Positions 28,779-38,574 of a DNA stretch of 64,000 nt are shown here, piece after piece. This DNA is from Mycobacterium parmense (lineage in GTDB: Bacteria > Actinomycetota > Actinomycetes > Mycobacteriales > Mycobacteriaceae): the NCBI RefSeq assembly GCF_010730575.1, contig NZ_AP022614.1, positions 3,038,001 to 3,102,000 of the forward strand, read 5' to 3'. Position 1 is the stretch's first letter; each line of letters opens with the position of its first letter. A program made the translations under genes and the position numbers. The notes under the pieces are model-generated. The model saw only the letters and a program-made list of their open reading frames with translations. It was not told the origin of the DNA and did no database searches.

Positions 28779-28839
28779 CGAGTGTGCGGCCAGCCGCACG
28801 CTGGGCGCCGAGTGTGCGGCTGGCCGCACACTCGGCGCC
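28779..28839. terminator. Tandem hairpins between sahH and tmk
   Basis: Positions 28804-28839 form an uninterrupted 17-bp stem with a 2-base loop: GGCGCCGAGTGTGCGGC, TG, GCCGCACACTCGGCGCC. Immediately next to it (about 28779-28801) is a degenerate second copy, GAGTGTGCGGC, CA, GCCGCACGCTG. There is no U-tract on either strand, which is common for mycobacterial intrinsic terminators. It lies 9 bases beyond the sahH stop. It may terminate sahH transcription, or be a copy of a dispersed palindromic repeat; sequence alone does not decide. Confidence 0.6.
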
Positions 28840-28848
28840 GGCGAGGAC

Positions 28849-30321
<1,473 letters not shown>

Positions 30322-30340
30322 GGATTCTTCCTTCTACGGC

Positions 30341-30370
30341 TTAGGTTCAAGAGGATTACTTAGGTTAGGT
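30341..30370. promoter_or_regulatory. Direct repeat with half iron-box upstream of sahH
   Basis: TTAGGTT occurs at 30341 and again within TTAGGTTAGG at 30360-30369, 19 bases apart. The second equals the left half of the IdeR iron box (TTAGGTTAGG followed by CTAACCTAA), but the right half is not conserved here. On the minus strand TATACC, next to it, could be a -10 element for sahH. Two half-sites could bind a dimeric regulator weakly; the evidence for IdeR is thin. Confidence 0.25.
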
Positions 30371-30417
30371 ATACGCTCTTGCGCCACTGTAATAGGCGGC
30401 CGGCGGGCCGGTGGGCG

Positions 30418-31023
30418 TCAGGGCGCGTTGACGACCCCGTGGCGCTCCGCGAAGGGCGTCATCAGCCGCGCCAGGTCGGCCGCGACGTCGTGGTCGGCCT
30501 CGGGCGGCATCGACACGTAGCTCATCGCCAGCCGCACGATCGCGCGCGCCAGCACCCCGGCGTCCTCGTCGCTGGTGGAAACCCAGGTGCTGGTGAATGC
30601 CGAGGTCAGCCGGGCCGACGCCCGGGTGATGATGGGTGCGCTGTCGGTGGTGATGATCTGCAGCAGGTCGGGCTTGGCGGCGCCGGTCAGCAACGAGATC
30701 ACCAGCGGGTCGGCGGCAGACTCTGAGAAGAAGGAACGAAAACCCTGCAGGAAGGCTTCATAGAAGTCGCCGACGTTGCTTTCCAGGGAGGCGTGGATGG
30801 TGTCGACGAGGTGATCGGCCAGGCGCAAGGCGTACCCCTGCGCCAGGCCGTGGCGCGAGCCGAACTCGTTGTAGATAGTCTGCCGGCTGATCCCCGCCGC
30901 CCGCGCCACATCGGTGAGCGTGATGGCCGACCAGTCGCGGGTCAGCAGCTCGTCGCGCATCGCGTCCAGCACCGAGTCGCGCAGCAGGGCCCGCGACGCC
31001 TCGGCGTAAGGGATCCGCTTCAC
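30418..31023 (-). CDS. TetR-family regulator (Rv3249c ortholog)
   Basis: A 201-residue repressor-type protein. The N-terminal helix-turn-helix is ITLTDVARAAGISRQTIYNE (about residues 34-53), followed by FGSRHGLAQGYALRL; the rest is an all-helical ligand domain with a long acidic tail. Start: GTG at 31023, 17 bases downstream of the rubB stop, so it is the last gene of the alkB-rubA-rubB operon. This gene order is conserved in M. tuberculosis. The position argues that it controls the alkane-hydroxylase operon; the palindrome upstream of alkB is a candidate operator. Confidence 0.88.
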   Translation of the reverse strand: MKRIPYAEASRALLRDSVLDAMRDELLTRDWSAITLTDVARAAGISRQTIYNEFGSRHGLAQGYALRLADHLVDTIHASLESNVGDFYEAFLQGFRSFFSESAADPLVISLLTGAAKPDLLQIITTDSAPIITRASARLTSAFTSTWVSTSDEDAGVLARAIVRLAMSYVSMPPEADHDVAADLARLMTPFAERHGVVNAP

Positions 31024-31040
31024 AGGCGCGAGGATAGTGC

Positions 31041-31223
31041 TCAGGACCTGGCTACTTCCACCATCTCGAAGTCGGACTTCGCGGCGCCGCAGTCGGGGCA
31101 GCTCCAGTCTTCGGGTATCTCGTCCCAACGGGTGCCGGGCTCGATGCCGTCTTCCGGCCAGCCCTGCGCCTCGTCGTACTCGAAGCCGCACTGCAGGCAA
31201 CGGAACAGTCTGTAGTCACTCAT
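31041..31223 (-). CDS. rubB: Rubredoxin RubB
   Basis: A 60-residue rubredoxin, a one-iron electron carrier. Two CxxC knuckles bind Fe: [11 protein letters not shown] and [16 protein letters not shown]; between them is the family sequence [16 protein letters not shown]. It passes electrons from a rubredoxin reductase to the alkane hydroxylase. The ATG at 31223 overlaps the rubA stop by 4 bases (ATGA), so the two rubredoxins are coupled. It resembles the AlkG2-type rubredoxins that can support alkane hydroxylation. Confidence 0.95.
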   Translation of the reverse strand: MSDYRLFRCLQCGFEYDEAQGWPEDGIEPGTRWDEIPEDWSCPDCGAAKSDFEMVEVARS

Positions 31224-31393
31224 CGATTCGCTCCTCGAGGTTCGAAGTCGACCTTCTCGCGCACCGCGCAGTCCGGGCAGCACCAGTCGTCGGGAATCTC
31301 CGCCCAGCGCGTCCCCGCCGGAAAGCCTTCCCGGGCCTCACCTTTGGCCTCGTCGTAGACGTAGTCGCACACCGGGCACGCATAGGAGGCCAT
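31220..31393 (-). CDS. rubA: Rubredoxin RubA
   Basis: A 57-residue rubredoxin. Iron ligands: [15 protein letters not shown] and [15 protein letters not shown], with [15 protein letters not shown] between. The extra acidic residues after the first knuckle and the CVREK-like insertion resemble AlkG1-type rubredoxins, which in other alkane degraders cannot replace the electron-transferring type; both kinds side by side is the usual actinobacterial arrangement. The ATG at 31393 shares one base with the alkB stop (TGATG). No rubredoxin reductase gene is present in the window. Confidence 0.95.
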   Translation of the reverse strand: MASYACPVCDYVYDEAKGEAREGFPAGTRWAEIPDDWCCPDCAVREKVDFEPRGANR

Positions 31394-32634
31394 CACCGCT
31401 GCCCCGCTTCGCCGTAGCGGGCCAGCATCTTCTCGCGCAGCCGCGGCTGCACGTTGACCCGGGTGATGTCGCCGTCGTAGTGGTCGAGCACCCGGTGGTC
31501 CATCACCTTGCGCCACAGCGGCGGCACATACGTCAGCGCGATCATCGACGCGTAGCCGCTGGGCAGGTTGGGGGCGCCCGTCATGCTGCGCAGCGTCTGG
31601 TACCGGCGCGTCGGGTTGGCGTGGTGGTCGCTGTGCCGCTGCAGGTGGTACAGGAACAGGTTGGTGACGATGTGGTCGGAGTTCCAGCTGTGCACCGGCG
31701 CGCAACGCTCGTAGCGGCCGCCCGACTTCTGTTGCCGCAGCAGCCCGTAGTGCTCGAGGTAGTTGACGGATTCGAGCAGGCTGAAGCCGAAGACCGCCTG
31801 GATGACCACGAAGGGGATCAGCGCCGGCCCGAAGGCCCAGATCAGCGCACCCCACAACAGGGCCGACATCGCCCAGGCGTTGAGCACGTCGTTGGACGCG
31901 TATGTGCGCGGGTCCCACGGGCTCCTGCCCAGCCGGCGCAGGCGCTGCGCCTCCAGCCGCAGCGACGAGCGCAGGCTGCCGAAGACGCTGCGCGGCAGGA
32001 ACTCCCAGAACGTCTCCCCGAAGCGGGCGGACGCGGGGTCCTCGGGCGTGGCCACCCGCACGTGGTGACCGCGGTTGTGCTCTATGTAGAAATGGCCGTA
32101 GCACGTCTGCGCGAGGGTGATCTTGGACAGCCACCGCTCCAGCGAGTCCTTCTTGTGCCCCATCTCGTGGGCCGTGTTGATGCCCACCCCGCCGAGGACA
32201 CCGACCGAGAGGGCGACACCCAGTTTCCCGACCCAGCCCAGCGCACCCTCGAAGCCCAGCCAGCTCAGGTTCGACGCGGTGAACAGGTAGGCGCCGACGA
32301 CGACGCTGGCGTACTGGAAGGGGACATAGATGTAGGTGCAATAGCGGTAGTACTTGTCGTTCTCCAGCCGCTCCATGACCTCGTCGGGCGGGTTCTGCCC
32401 GTCGGGCCCGAAGCGCAGATCCAGGATGGGCAACAGCACGTAGAGCAGGATCGGGCCGATCCACAACGGCACCTGTGCGGCGGCATGCCAACCGAGCCGG
32501 TTCAATCCCCAGACGATCGGCAGCATCACGAACAGCGCCGTCGGAGCGATCAGCCCCATCAGCCAGAGACGACGCTTCTTGTCCCGCCAGACGGGCGCCT
32601 CGGAGAGTTCCGATTCGGGCCTCAGCGTGGTCAT
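31393..32634 (-). CDS. alkB: Alkane 1-monooxygenase AlkB
   Basis: A 413-residue integral-membrane di-iron hydroxylase converting n-alkanes (or a related aliphatic chain) to 1-alkanols with O2 and rubredoxin-borne electrons. Histidine boxes: HEMGHKKD, EHNRGHHVRVATPEDP and LQRHSDHHANPTRRYQTL, plus the AlkB signature NYLEHYGL. Several hydrophobic helices precede box 1 (LMGLIAPTALFVMLPIVWGL; WIGPILLYVLLPILDL). Start: ATG at 32634; the frame extends upstream to 32658 but without support. It leads the alkB-rubA-rubB-tetR operon, with promoter elements in the 98-base gap upstream. Confidence 0.95.
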   Translation of the reverse strand: MTTLRPESELSEAPVWRDKKRRLWLMGLIAPTALFVMLPIVWGLNRLGWHAAAQVPLWIGPILLYVLLPILDLRFGPDGQNPPDEVMERLENDKYYRYCTYIYVPFQYASVVVGAYLFTASNLSWLGFEGALGWVGKLGVALSVGVLGGVGINTAHEMGHKKDSLERWLSKITLAQTCYGHFYIEHNRGHHVRVATPEDPASARFGETFWEFLPRSVFGSLRSSLRLEAQRLRRLGRSPWDPRTYASNDVLNAWAMSALLWGALIWAFGPALIPFVVIQAVFGFSLLESVNYLEHYGLLRQQKSGGRYERCAPVHSWNSDHIVTNLFLYHLQRHSDHHANPTRRYQTLRSMTGAPNLPSGYASMIALTYVPPLWRKVMDHRVLDHYDGDITRVNVQPRLREKMLARYGEAGQR

Positions 32635-32683
32635 ATGCCAAACCTCCTCGTGAGTCACATCACCTTGAGGTTGGACATTACAT

Positions 32684-32729
32684 GCGTTTAAGTCTGATGT
32701 CTAGACACAAGAGCATGATTTGTAAACGC
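32684..32729. promoter_or_regulatory. Candidate operator region upstream of alkB
   Basis: A perfect 10-bp palindrome TGTCTAGACA lies at 32698-32707, about 65 bases upstream of the alkB ATG. It is flanked by a wider inverted repeat, GCGTTTA (32684-32690) and TAAACGC (32723-32729). Either could be the site of the TetR-type regulator encoded at the end of the operon. The region is AT-richer than the neighbouring genes. Confidence 0.45.
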
Positions 32730-32732
32730 CTC

Positions 32733-34235
32733 CTAGCGGTCAGCCTCGACCGGCGCGAGCGCCTCGAGCTCCCCCGCGTCGCGGCGGCCCTGCACCGAAT
32801 GCCGGTGGCCGTATCCGGCGTAGATCGCCGTGCCCACCACCAGCCAGACACCGAACCTCACCCAGGTCAGCGCGGTGAGGTTCACCATCAGCCACACGCA
32901 CGCGACGATCGACGCGATCGGCAGAGCCGGCACCCACGGCGCCCGGAAGCCCCGTTCCAGGTCGGGCCGGTTGCGGCGCAACACGATCACGCCCGCCGAC
33001 ACCAGGACGAACGCGAACAGCGTCCCAACGTTGACCATCTCCTCGAGCTTGGTGATGGGAAAGACCGACGCCGTCACGGCCACCACGGCCGCGACCAGCA
33101 CCGTGATGCGCACGGGGGTGCCCCGCGCGCCGGTCTTGGCGAGCCGCCGCGGCAGCAGGCCGTCGCGCGCCATCGCGAACAACACCCGACACTGCCCGAG
33201 CATCAGCACCATCACCACGGTGGTCAGACCCGCCAGCGCCCCGACCGCGATGACCCCGCTCGCCCAGTGAATTCCGTTCGCCGTGAACGCCGTGGTCAGA
33301 TTCGCCGGCGTACCGCCCGGCCGGGTCTTGAGCTCGGTGTAGGGCACCATTCCCGACAGCACCACGGAGACCGCGACGTAGAGGACCGTCACGATCGCGA
33401 GCGACGCCAGGATCCCCTTCGGCACGTCACGCTGGGGCTCCCTGGTCTCCTCGGCCATGGTGGCCACGATGTCGAAACCAATGAACGCGAAGAACACGAT
33501 CGACGCGCCCGCCAGCACGCCGTACCACCCGTAGTGACTGTTATGGGCCCCGGTGAGCAGCGACAGCACCGACTGGTCGATGCCACGCTGGTCGCCGCCG
33601 GCCTGTGGCTTGGGAATGAAGGGCGAGTAGTTCGCCGCCTTGATGTAGAAAGCCCCGACGACGACGACGAAGACGACCACCGCGACCTTGATGGTGGTGA
33701 TCACCGCGGAGAACCTCGACGACAGCTTGGTCCCCAGGGCGATGAGGGTCGACACGATCGCGACGATCAGCAGCGCTCCCCAGTCCAATGTGAACGACCC
33801 GAGTTGGGCCGTGCCCCCGGCGAAGCCGAAGACCGTGCCGAGGTAACTCGACCAGCCTTTGGCCACGACGGCGGCGCCGACCGCGAGTTCCAGCAGCAAA
33901 TTCCAGCCGATGATCCAGGCGAGGAATTCGCCGAACGTCGCGTAGGAGAAGGTGTAGGCGCTGCCGGCGACCGGCAGCGTCGAGGCGAATTCCGCGTAGC
34001 ACAGCGCCGCCAGCGCACAGGTGCCCGCCGCGATCACGAACGACACCCAGACCGCCGGACCCGTGACGTCGCCGGTTGTCGACGCGGTCACGGTGAAGAT
34101 TCCGGCGCCGATCACCACCGCCACCCCGAAGACCGCGAGATCGCGCCAGGTCAGCTCCTTGCGCAGCCGCGTGTCCGGCTCGTCGGTGTCGGCGATCGAC
34201 TGCTCGACGGACTTCGTGCGCCATCGGTTGGCCAT
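32733..34235 (-). CDS. Cationic amino-acid permease, APC family (Rv3253c ortholog)
   Basis: A 500-residue polytopic transporter with 12-14 hydrophobic segments and the YfnA/CAT-type features of the APC superfamily: LAVFGVAVVIGAGIFTVTA in helix 1 (GAGIF substrate-binding break), CYAEFASTLPVAGSAYTFSY, FFAFIGFDIVATMAEETREPQRDVP and GQCRVLFAMARDGLLP. It imports amino acids, probably cationic, across the inner membrane; exact substrate unproven. Start: ATG at 34235 behind a GGAGGGAAGGG tract. It is read toward alkB but has its own stop 98 bases before that gene; the FAD-oxidoreductase gene is divergent, 67 bases away. Confidence 0.9.
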   Translation of the reverse strand: MANRWRTKSVEQSIADTDEPDTRLRKELTWRDLAVFGVAVVIGAGIFTVTASTTGDVTGPAVWVSFVIAAGTCALAALCYAEFASTLPVAGSAYTFSYATFGEFLAWIIGWNLLLELAVGAAVVAKGWSSYLGTVFGFAGGTAQLGSFTLDWGALLIVAIVSTLIALGTKLSSRFSAVITTIKVAVVVFVVVVGAFYIKAANYSPFIPKPQAGGDQRGIDQSVLSLLTGAHNSHYGWYGVLAGASIVFFAFIGFDIVATMAEETREPQRDVPKGILASLAIVTVLYVAVSVVLSGMVPYTELKTRPGGTPANLTTAFTANGIHWASGVIAVGALAGLTTVVMVLMLGQCRVLFAMARDGLLPRRLAKTGARGTPVRITVLVAAVVAVTASVFPITKLEEMVNVGTLFAFVLVSAGVIVLRRNRPDLERGFRAPWVPALPIASIVACVWLMVNLTALTWVRFGVWLVVGTAIYAGYGHRHSVQGRRDAGELEALAPVEADR

Positions 34236-34302
34236 CAACCCCGCCCTTCCCTCCCCAAGCTGGGGGCCGTTGGTCCGTCACAGTACTGGGTACTCTGCGG
34301 GG

Positions 34303-35745
34303 GTGCCGGGTAGCGGACCAAACACCAGAGACCACGCGGTTGTCATCGGGGGAAGCATCGCCGGCCTGTGCGCCGCACGGGTGTTGTCGGACTCCTTCTC
34401 CCGGGTCACCGTCTACGAGCGCGACGAACTGCCGGGCATCCCGGCAAACCGCGCAACCGTCCCCCAGGACCGTCATCTGCACATGTTGATGGCCCGCGGG
34501 GCGGACGAGTTCGAGAGCCTGTTCCCCGGACTGCTGAAGGACATGGTGGCGGCGGGCGTTCCGATCCTGGAGAACCGGCCGGACTGCATCCACCTCGGCG
34601 CCGCGGGCCACGTTCTGGGGACCGGACACACGCTGCGCGACGAGTTCACCGCCTACGTTCCCAGCCGCCCGCACCTGGAATGGCAGCTGCGCACCCGCAC
34701 CCAGGACATTCCCAATGTCGAGATCGTGCGACGTTCGGTGGCCGAACCGCGATTCGACCGCGCCCGGCAGCGCGTGACCGGAGTGCTGCTGGACGCGAGC
34801 GATCCCGAGCCGGAATTCGTGGCGGCCGACCTGGTCGTGGACGCCGCCGGCCGCGGCACCCGGCTGCCCGCGTGGTTGGAGCAGTGGGGATATCCACGCC
34901 CCGACGAAGAAGTCCTGGACATCGGCATCCACTACGCCACCCACCGGTTCCGGCTGCCCGACGGTCTGATCGCGGAGAAGGTCGTGGTGGCCGGCGCTTC
35001 CCACGACCAGTCGCTGGGGCTGGGCATGCTGTTCTACGAGGACGGCGCCTGGGTGCTGACCACCTTCGGGGTGGCCGACGCGAAGCCGCCGCGAACGTTC
35101 CCCGAGATGCTCGCGCTGGCCGACCAGCTGTTACCCGCCCACTTCGGCGCCGCGCTGCGACACGCGGAACCCTTCGGCGAGCCGGCCTTTCACGCCTTCC
35201 CGGCCAGCAGATGGCGTCGCTACGACAAGCTCGAACGCCTTCCGGCCGGCATCATCCCGCTCGGCGACGCCGTCGCCAGCTTCAACCCCACCTTCGGTCA
35301 GGGCATGACGATGACGTCGCTGCAGGCCGGCCACCTGCGCCGCGCGTTGCAACTGCCCGACGACCAGATGGCCGCGGCGCTGAATCGGGCCACCTTCAAG
35401 ACCACCTACCCGGTGTGGATGATGAACGCCATCGGTGACGTCACCTTCCACCACGCCGGAACCAAGAAGCCCGTCCCCTGGTGGTGGCGGCCCTCCGGCG
35501 CGCTGTTCGACCAGTTCCTGGGCGCCGCCGAGACGGACCCCGTGCTGGCGGAGTGGTTTCTGCGCCGGTTCTCGCTGCTGGACAGCCTGTACATGGTCCC
35601 GCCCCCGCGGATTGTCGGCCGGGCCATGCGACACAACATGCGGCTGTGGCTCGGCGAACGCCGGGAGGCGGCCCGGCAGCGGCGTCGCGTGGCGATCGCG
35701 AGCGCGGCGCAGCCGGGCGAAGCGGGTCGCCACCATCGGGTCTAG
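34303..35745 (+). CDS. FAD-dependent oxidoreductase (Rv3254 ortholog) with repeat-encoded C-terminus
   Basis: A 480-residue flavoprotein of the geranylgeranyl-reductase/halogenase-like group. FAD motifs: AVVIGGSIAGLCAARVL near residue 12 followed by VYERDELP, then LVVDAAGRGTRLPAWL and PLGDAVASFNPTFGQGMTM (second FAD signature, near residue 325). Start: GTG at 34303; the upstream frame to 34021 lies inside the divergent permease gene. The last 18 or so residues (VAIASAAQPGEAGRHHRV) are read from the first unit of the adjacent tandem repeat, whose TAG provides the stop. That makes it longer than the 462-residue M. tuberculosis protein. Substrate unknown. Confidence 0.85.
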   Translation: MPGSGPNTRDHAVVIGGSIAGLCAARVLSDSFSRVTVYERDELPGIPANRATVPQDRHLHMLMARGADEFESLFPGLLKDMVAAGVPILENRPDCIHLGAAGHVLGTGHTLRDEFTAYVPSRPHLEWQLRTRTQDIPNVEIVRRSVAEPRFDRARQRVTGVLLDASDPEPEFVAADLVVDAAGRGTRLPAWLEQWGYPRPDEEVLDIGIHYATHRFRLPDGLIAEKVVVAGASHDQSLGLGMLFYEDGAWVLTTFGVADAKPPRTFPEMLALADQLLPAHFGAALRHAEPFGEPAFHAFPASRWRRYDKLERLPAGIIPLGDAVASFNPTFGQGMTMTSLQAGHLRRALQLPDDQMAAALNRATFKTTYPVWMMNAIGDVTFHHAGTKKPVPWWWRPSGALFDQFLGAAETDPVLAEWFLRRFSLLDSLYMVPPPRIVGRAMRHNMRLWLGERREAARQRRRVAIASAAQPGEAGRHHRV

Positions 35746-36189
35746 TGGCGATCGCGAGCGCGGCGCAGCCGGGCGAAGCGGGTCGCCACCATCGGGTCTA
35801 GTGGCGATCGCGAGCGCGGCGCAGCCGGGCGAAGCGGGTCGCCACCATCGGGTCTAGTGGCGATCGCGAGCGCGGCGCAGCCGGGCGAAGCGGGTCGCCA
35901 CCATCGGGTCTAGTGGCGATCGCGAGCGCGGCGCAGCCGGGCGAAGCGGGTCGCCACCATCGGGTCTAGTGGCGATCGCGAGCGCGGCGCAGCCGGGCGA
36001 AGCGGGTCGCCACCATCGGGTCTAGTGGCGATCGCGAGCGCGGCGCAGCCGGGCGAAGCGGGTCGCCACCATCGGGTCTAGTGGCGATCGCGAGCGCGGC
36101 GCAGCCGGGCGAAGCGGGTCGCCACCATCGGGTCTAGTGGCGATCGCGAGCGCGGCGCAGCCGGGCGAAGCGGGTCGCCACCATCGGGT
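35691..36189. repeat. 56-bp tandem repeat (VNTR), nine units
   Basis: Units begin at 35691, 35747, 35803, 35859, 35915, 35971, 36027, 36083 and 36139: eight full 56-bp units, as far as I can see identical, and a last one of about 51 bp. Each opens GGCGATCGCGAGCGCGGC, continues GCAGCCGGGCGAAGCGGGTC and ends GGGTCTAGT. The first unit is inside the oxidoreductase reading frame and supplies its stop; the last ends about 10 bases before the manA stop. The array thus fills the space between two convergent genes. Near-identity indicates recent expansion or strong homogenisation. Confidence 0.97.
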
Positions 36190-36199
36190 GGGTCTTAGC

Positions 36200-37426
36200 T
36201 CACAGCCCCACGGTGGCGCGGAACAGCTTGGTGGGTTCCCGCGCGACCAGCCGGATCGGGGCGTCGTCCGCGGCCACCCATGCGGCCATGCCCCGCTCCA
36301 GCGTGAGGGAACCGGACTTGCCGTGCACCGTCGTGGCGCCCTGCGTGCACAGCAGGATCTGCGGGCCTTCATGGCTGCACGACGCGTCGACCTCGTGGCC
36401 GAGGTATTCGCCCTCGAGGTCCAGGAGCGCGACCGCGAACTCGTCGGCCGGGGTTTCGTAGATCAGCCCGAATCCCTCGCGGCGTACGTGCGGGCGCAGC
36501 TGCGCCTCGGCGGTGGGTTCGAAGTCCAGCACCCGCAGCAACTCGGGCACGTCCACGTGCTTGGGGGTCAGGCCGCCGCGTAACACGTTGTCGGAGTTGG
36601 CCATCACCTCCACCGCGAAACCGCGCAGGTAGGTGTGCAGGTTGCCGGCGGGGACGAAGATGGCCTCGCCGGGCGCCAGGCAGATGCGGTTGAGCAGCAA
36701 CGCCGCCAGCACGCCGGCGTCGCCGGGGTAACGCTCGCCGAGCTCCAGCACGGTTTTGGCTTCGTCGGCGAACTCCGTTGCCCCGGAGCTCACATAGTGG
36801 ATGGCGCCGTCGAGCACGGCGGGCACCAGCACGTCGATGTCGGGCTGTGGCGCGGTGATCCAGGTGGTGAACAGCGCGCGCAGGCCGTCGGCGTCGGATT
36901 GGTCGTTGAGCAGGTCGATGTAGGGGTCGAGGTCGGAGACGGCCAGCGCCCGCAGCAGTTCGGTGGTGCGGGAGGCCTGCCGGAAACCGGCGAGCGCCTC
37001 GAACGACTGCAGGGCGACCAGCAGCTCGGGCTTGTGGGACGTGTCCCGGTAGTTGCGCACCGGCGAGGACAGCGGTATGCCCAGCCGCTCCTCGCGCAGG
37101 TAACCCTCGATCGCCTGGGCCGCGCTGGGGTGGGCCTGCAACGACAGCGGCTCGTCGGCCGCCAGGACCTTGAACAGGAACGGCAGGACGTCACCGAACC
37201 TGGCGCGCGATCCGGGCCCGAGCTGGCCCTCGGGGTCGGCGACCACCGCATCCAGCAGCGAGACCTCGCCGTCCTCCGTCTCGAGGAAGGCCGGGTCGCC
37301 CGGGTGGGCGCCGAACCAGAGCTCGGCCTCCGGGTGGGCCGCCGGCACCGGACGCCCGGTGAATTCGGCGATGGCCGTGCGCGATCCCCATGCGTACGTC
37401 CTCAACGCCCCGCGTAGCAGTTCCAC
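36200..37426 (-). CDS. manA: Mannose-6-phosphate isomerase
   Basis: A 408-residue type I phosphomannose isomerase interconverting fructose-6-phosphate and mannose-6-phosphate, the entry to mannosyl-phosphate for PIM, LAM and mannosylated proteins. Zinc ligands are visible: LSLQAHPS (Gln/His) and NYRDTSHKPELLVAL (Glu), with the third His in VPAGNLHTYLRG; LRGGLTPKHVDVPEL is the conserved substrate-site segment. Start: GTG at 37426, eight bases after the stop of the upstream gene. It ends the manB - SIS-like - manA operon. Length matches Rv3255c. Confidence 0.95.
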   Translation of the reverse strand: MELLRGALRTYAWGSRTAIAEFTGRPVPAAHPEAELWFGAHPGDPAFLETEDGEVSLLDAVVADPEGQLGPGSRARFGDVLPFLFKVLAADEPLSLQAHPSAAQAIEGYLREERLGIPLSSPVRNYRDTSHKPELLVALQSFEALAGFRQASRTTELLRALAVSDLDPYIDLLNDQSDADGLRALFTTWITAPQPDIDVLVPAVLDGAIHYVSSGATEFADEAKTVLELGERYPGDAGVLAALLLNRICLAPGEAIFVPAGNLHTYLRGFAVEVMANSDNVLRGGLTPKHVDVPELLRVLDFEPTAEAQLRPHVRREGFGLIYETPADEFAVALLDLEGEYLGHEVDASCSHEGPQILLCTQGATTVHGKSGSLTLERGMAAWVAADDAPIRLVAREPTKLFRATVGL

Positions 37427-37434
37427 TGGTCTAT

Positions 37435-38574
37435 CTATCCCCGCGCCAATCGCATGTAAACCGCGGCCGTCTCCAACCGGACCGCTAATACTGCCAGCTG
37501 CTGCTCGGGGCGCCCGGCGCCGGTAGCCGGCCGCGCACCGGAGACGGCCGGGCCGTCGGGCCCGACCGGCCGGCCCAGCGCCTCGGGTGTGTCGGGCAGA
37601 TCGGGCACGTCCTCGGCGGCGAGGAGGTAGACGTCGTCGAACCCGGCGACCCGGGCGGCCACCACCGTCCGCTCGGCGTCCAGGGTCAGCGCCAGCACCC
37701 GCAACGTCTCGGGCAGCGGCCCGTCGATCTGATCGTCGTGGAACAGCGCGTCCACCGACGAACCACCCGCGAACCCGGCGGCGCCGCGGTCGCGCAGCGC
37801 CACGACCGCGTCCGCGAGTGCGGCCGCGGCGACCACCTGCTGCGCGACCCGCAGGAAGACCGAGCTTCCGTACCGGGCCAGCGCGAGCGTCGCGGCGCAG
37901 TCGCCGGCCAGCGCCACGCGGCGGTCGGCCATGCGAGCCGCGATCGTCTTGGCCGGGTTGGTGAAGAGCTCACGGGCGGCGCTGTTGCGCAGCGCCTCGG
38001 CGTCCAGCTCGTCGGCCAGCGCACCGAGGTCCACGCCAGGTCTGCGGTCGACGGTCTGCACGACCAGCAGGCCCGCGGCCAGGTACCGGCACAGCCCGAA
38101 ACCGTCGGGCACCCAGACCCGCGGCGCCAGCACGGCGGCCCGGCCGGCGGTGTAGTCGCGCAGCGGCCCCTCGTAGGGCGCCACCACGATCACCCGCGCA
38201 CCGCGGCGCACACCGGTCGCGGCCGCGGTCACCAGCGCGGGATCGCCGGGGTCGTCGCCTGCGACGACCAGCACGTCCAGCGGGCCCACCCACGGCGGCG
38301 CCTCGCTCACCACGGTGATCGGCTCGGCGGCCGCACCGCCCAACGTCGCCGCGAGCATCAACCCGGCCGTCTCGGCGGTGCCACGGCCGGCCACCCAGAT
38401 CACGCTGCGCGGGCGGTCGTCGCCGCGTATCGAATCGAGTTCGCCCTCGTCGGCCGCGGCGGCCAGCGCGCGCACCTGGGCGCCCGCCGACGACGCGGCA
38501 CGCAACAGTCCTTCGCGGTCGGCCGCCAGCAGACCCTCGGCGTCTTCGAGGTCCACGGCGCGAGTGGTGTTCAC
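37435..38574 (-). CDS. SIS-like (TobH/phosphosugar-isomerase-related) protein, Rv3256c ortholog
   Basis: A 379-residue protein conserved between manB and manA in actinobacteria. It has the double alpha/beta arrangement of SIS or bifunctional phosphoglucose/phosphomannose-isomerase proteins: VIWVAGRGTAETAGLMLAA, LDVLVVAGDDPGDPALVTAA, ARVIVVAPYEGPLRDYTAG. The residues for isomerase catalysis are not clear, so activity is uncertain. An unusually alanine-rich C-terminal extension makes it longer than the 346-residue M. tuberculosis protein. The GTG at 38574 overlaps the manB stop by 4 bases (GTGA). Placement suggests a regulatory or enzymatic part in mannose-phosphate metabolism. Confidence 0.75.
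   Translation of the reverse strand: MNTTRAVDLEDAEGLLAADREGLLRAASSAGAQVRALAAAADEGELDSIRGDDRPRSVIWVAGRGTAETAGLMLAATLGGAAAEPITVVSEAPPWVGPLDVLVVAGDDPGDPALVTAAATGVRRGARVIVVAPYEGPLRDYTAGRAAVLAPRVWVPDGFGLCRYLAAGLLVVQTVDRRPGVDLGALADELDAEALRNSAARELFTNPAKTIAARMADRRVALAGDCAATLALARYGSSVFLRVAQQVVAAAALADAVVALRDRGAAGFAGGSSVDALFHDDQIDGPLPETLRVLALTLDAERTVVAARVAGFDDVYLLAAEDVPDLPDTPEALGRPVGPDGPAVSGARPATGAGRPEQQLAVLAVRLETAAVYMRLARG

Noticed and set aside
32475..34313. 612-codon plus-strand frame across alkB and the permease
   Set aside because: Spans parts of two convincing minus-strand membrane proteins; the arginine/histidine-rich translation is not protein-like.
35690..36200. CRISPR array
   Set aside because: The 56-bp units are joined directly head to tail with no unique spacers and there are no cas genes, so this is a VNTR.
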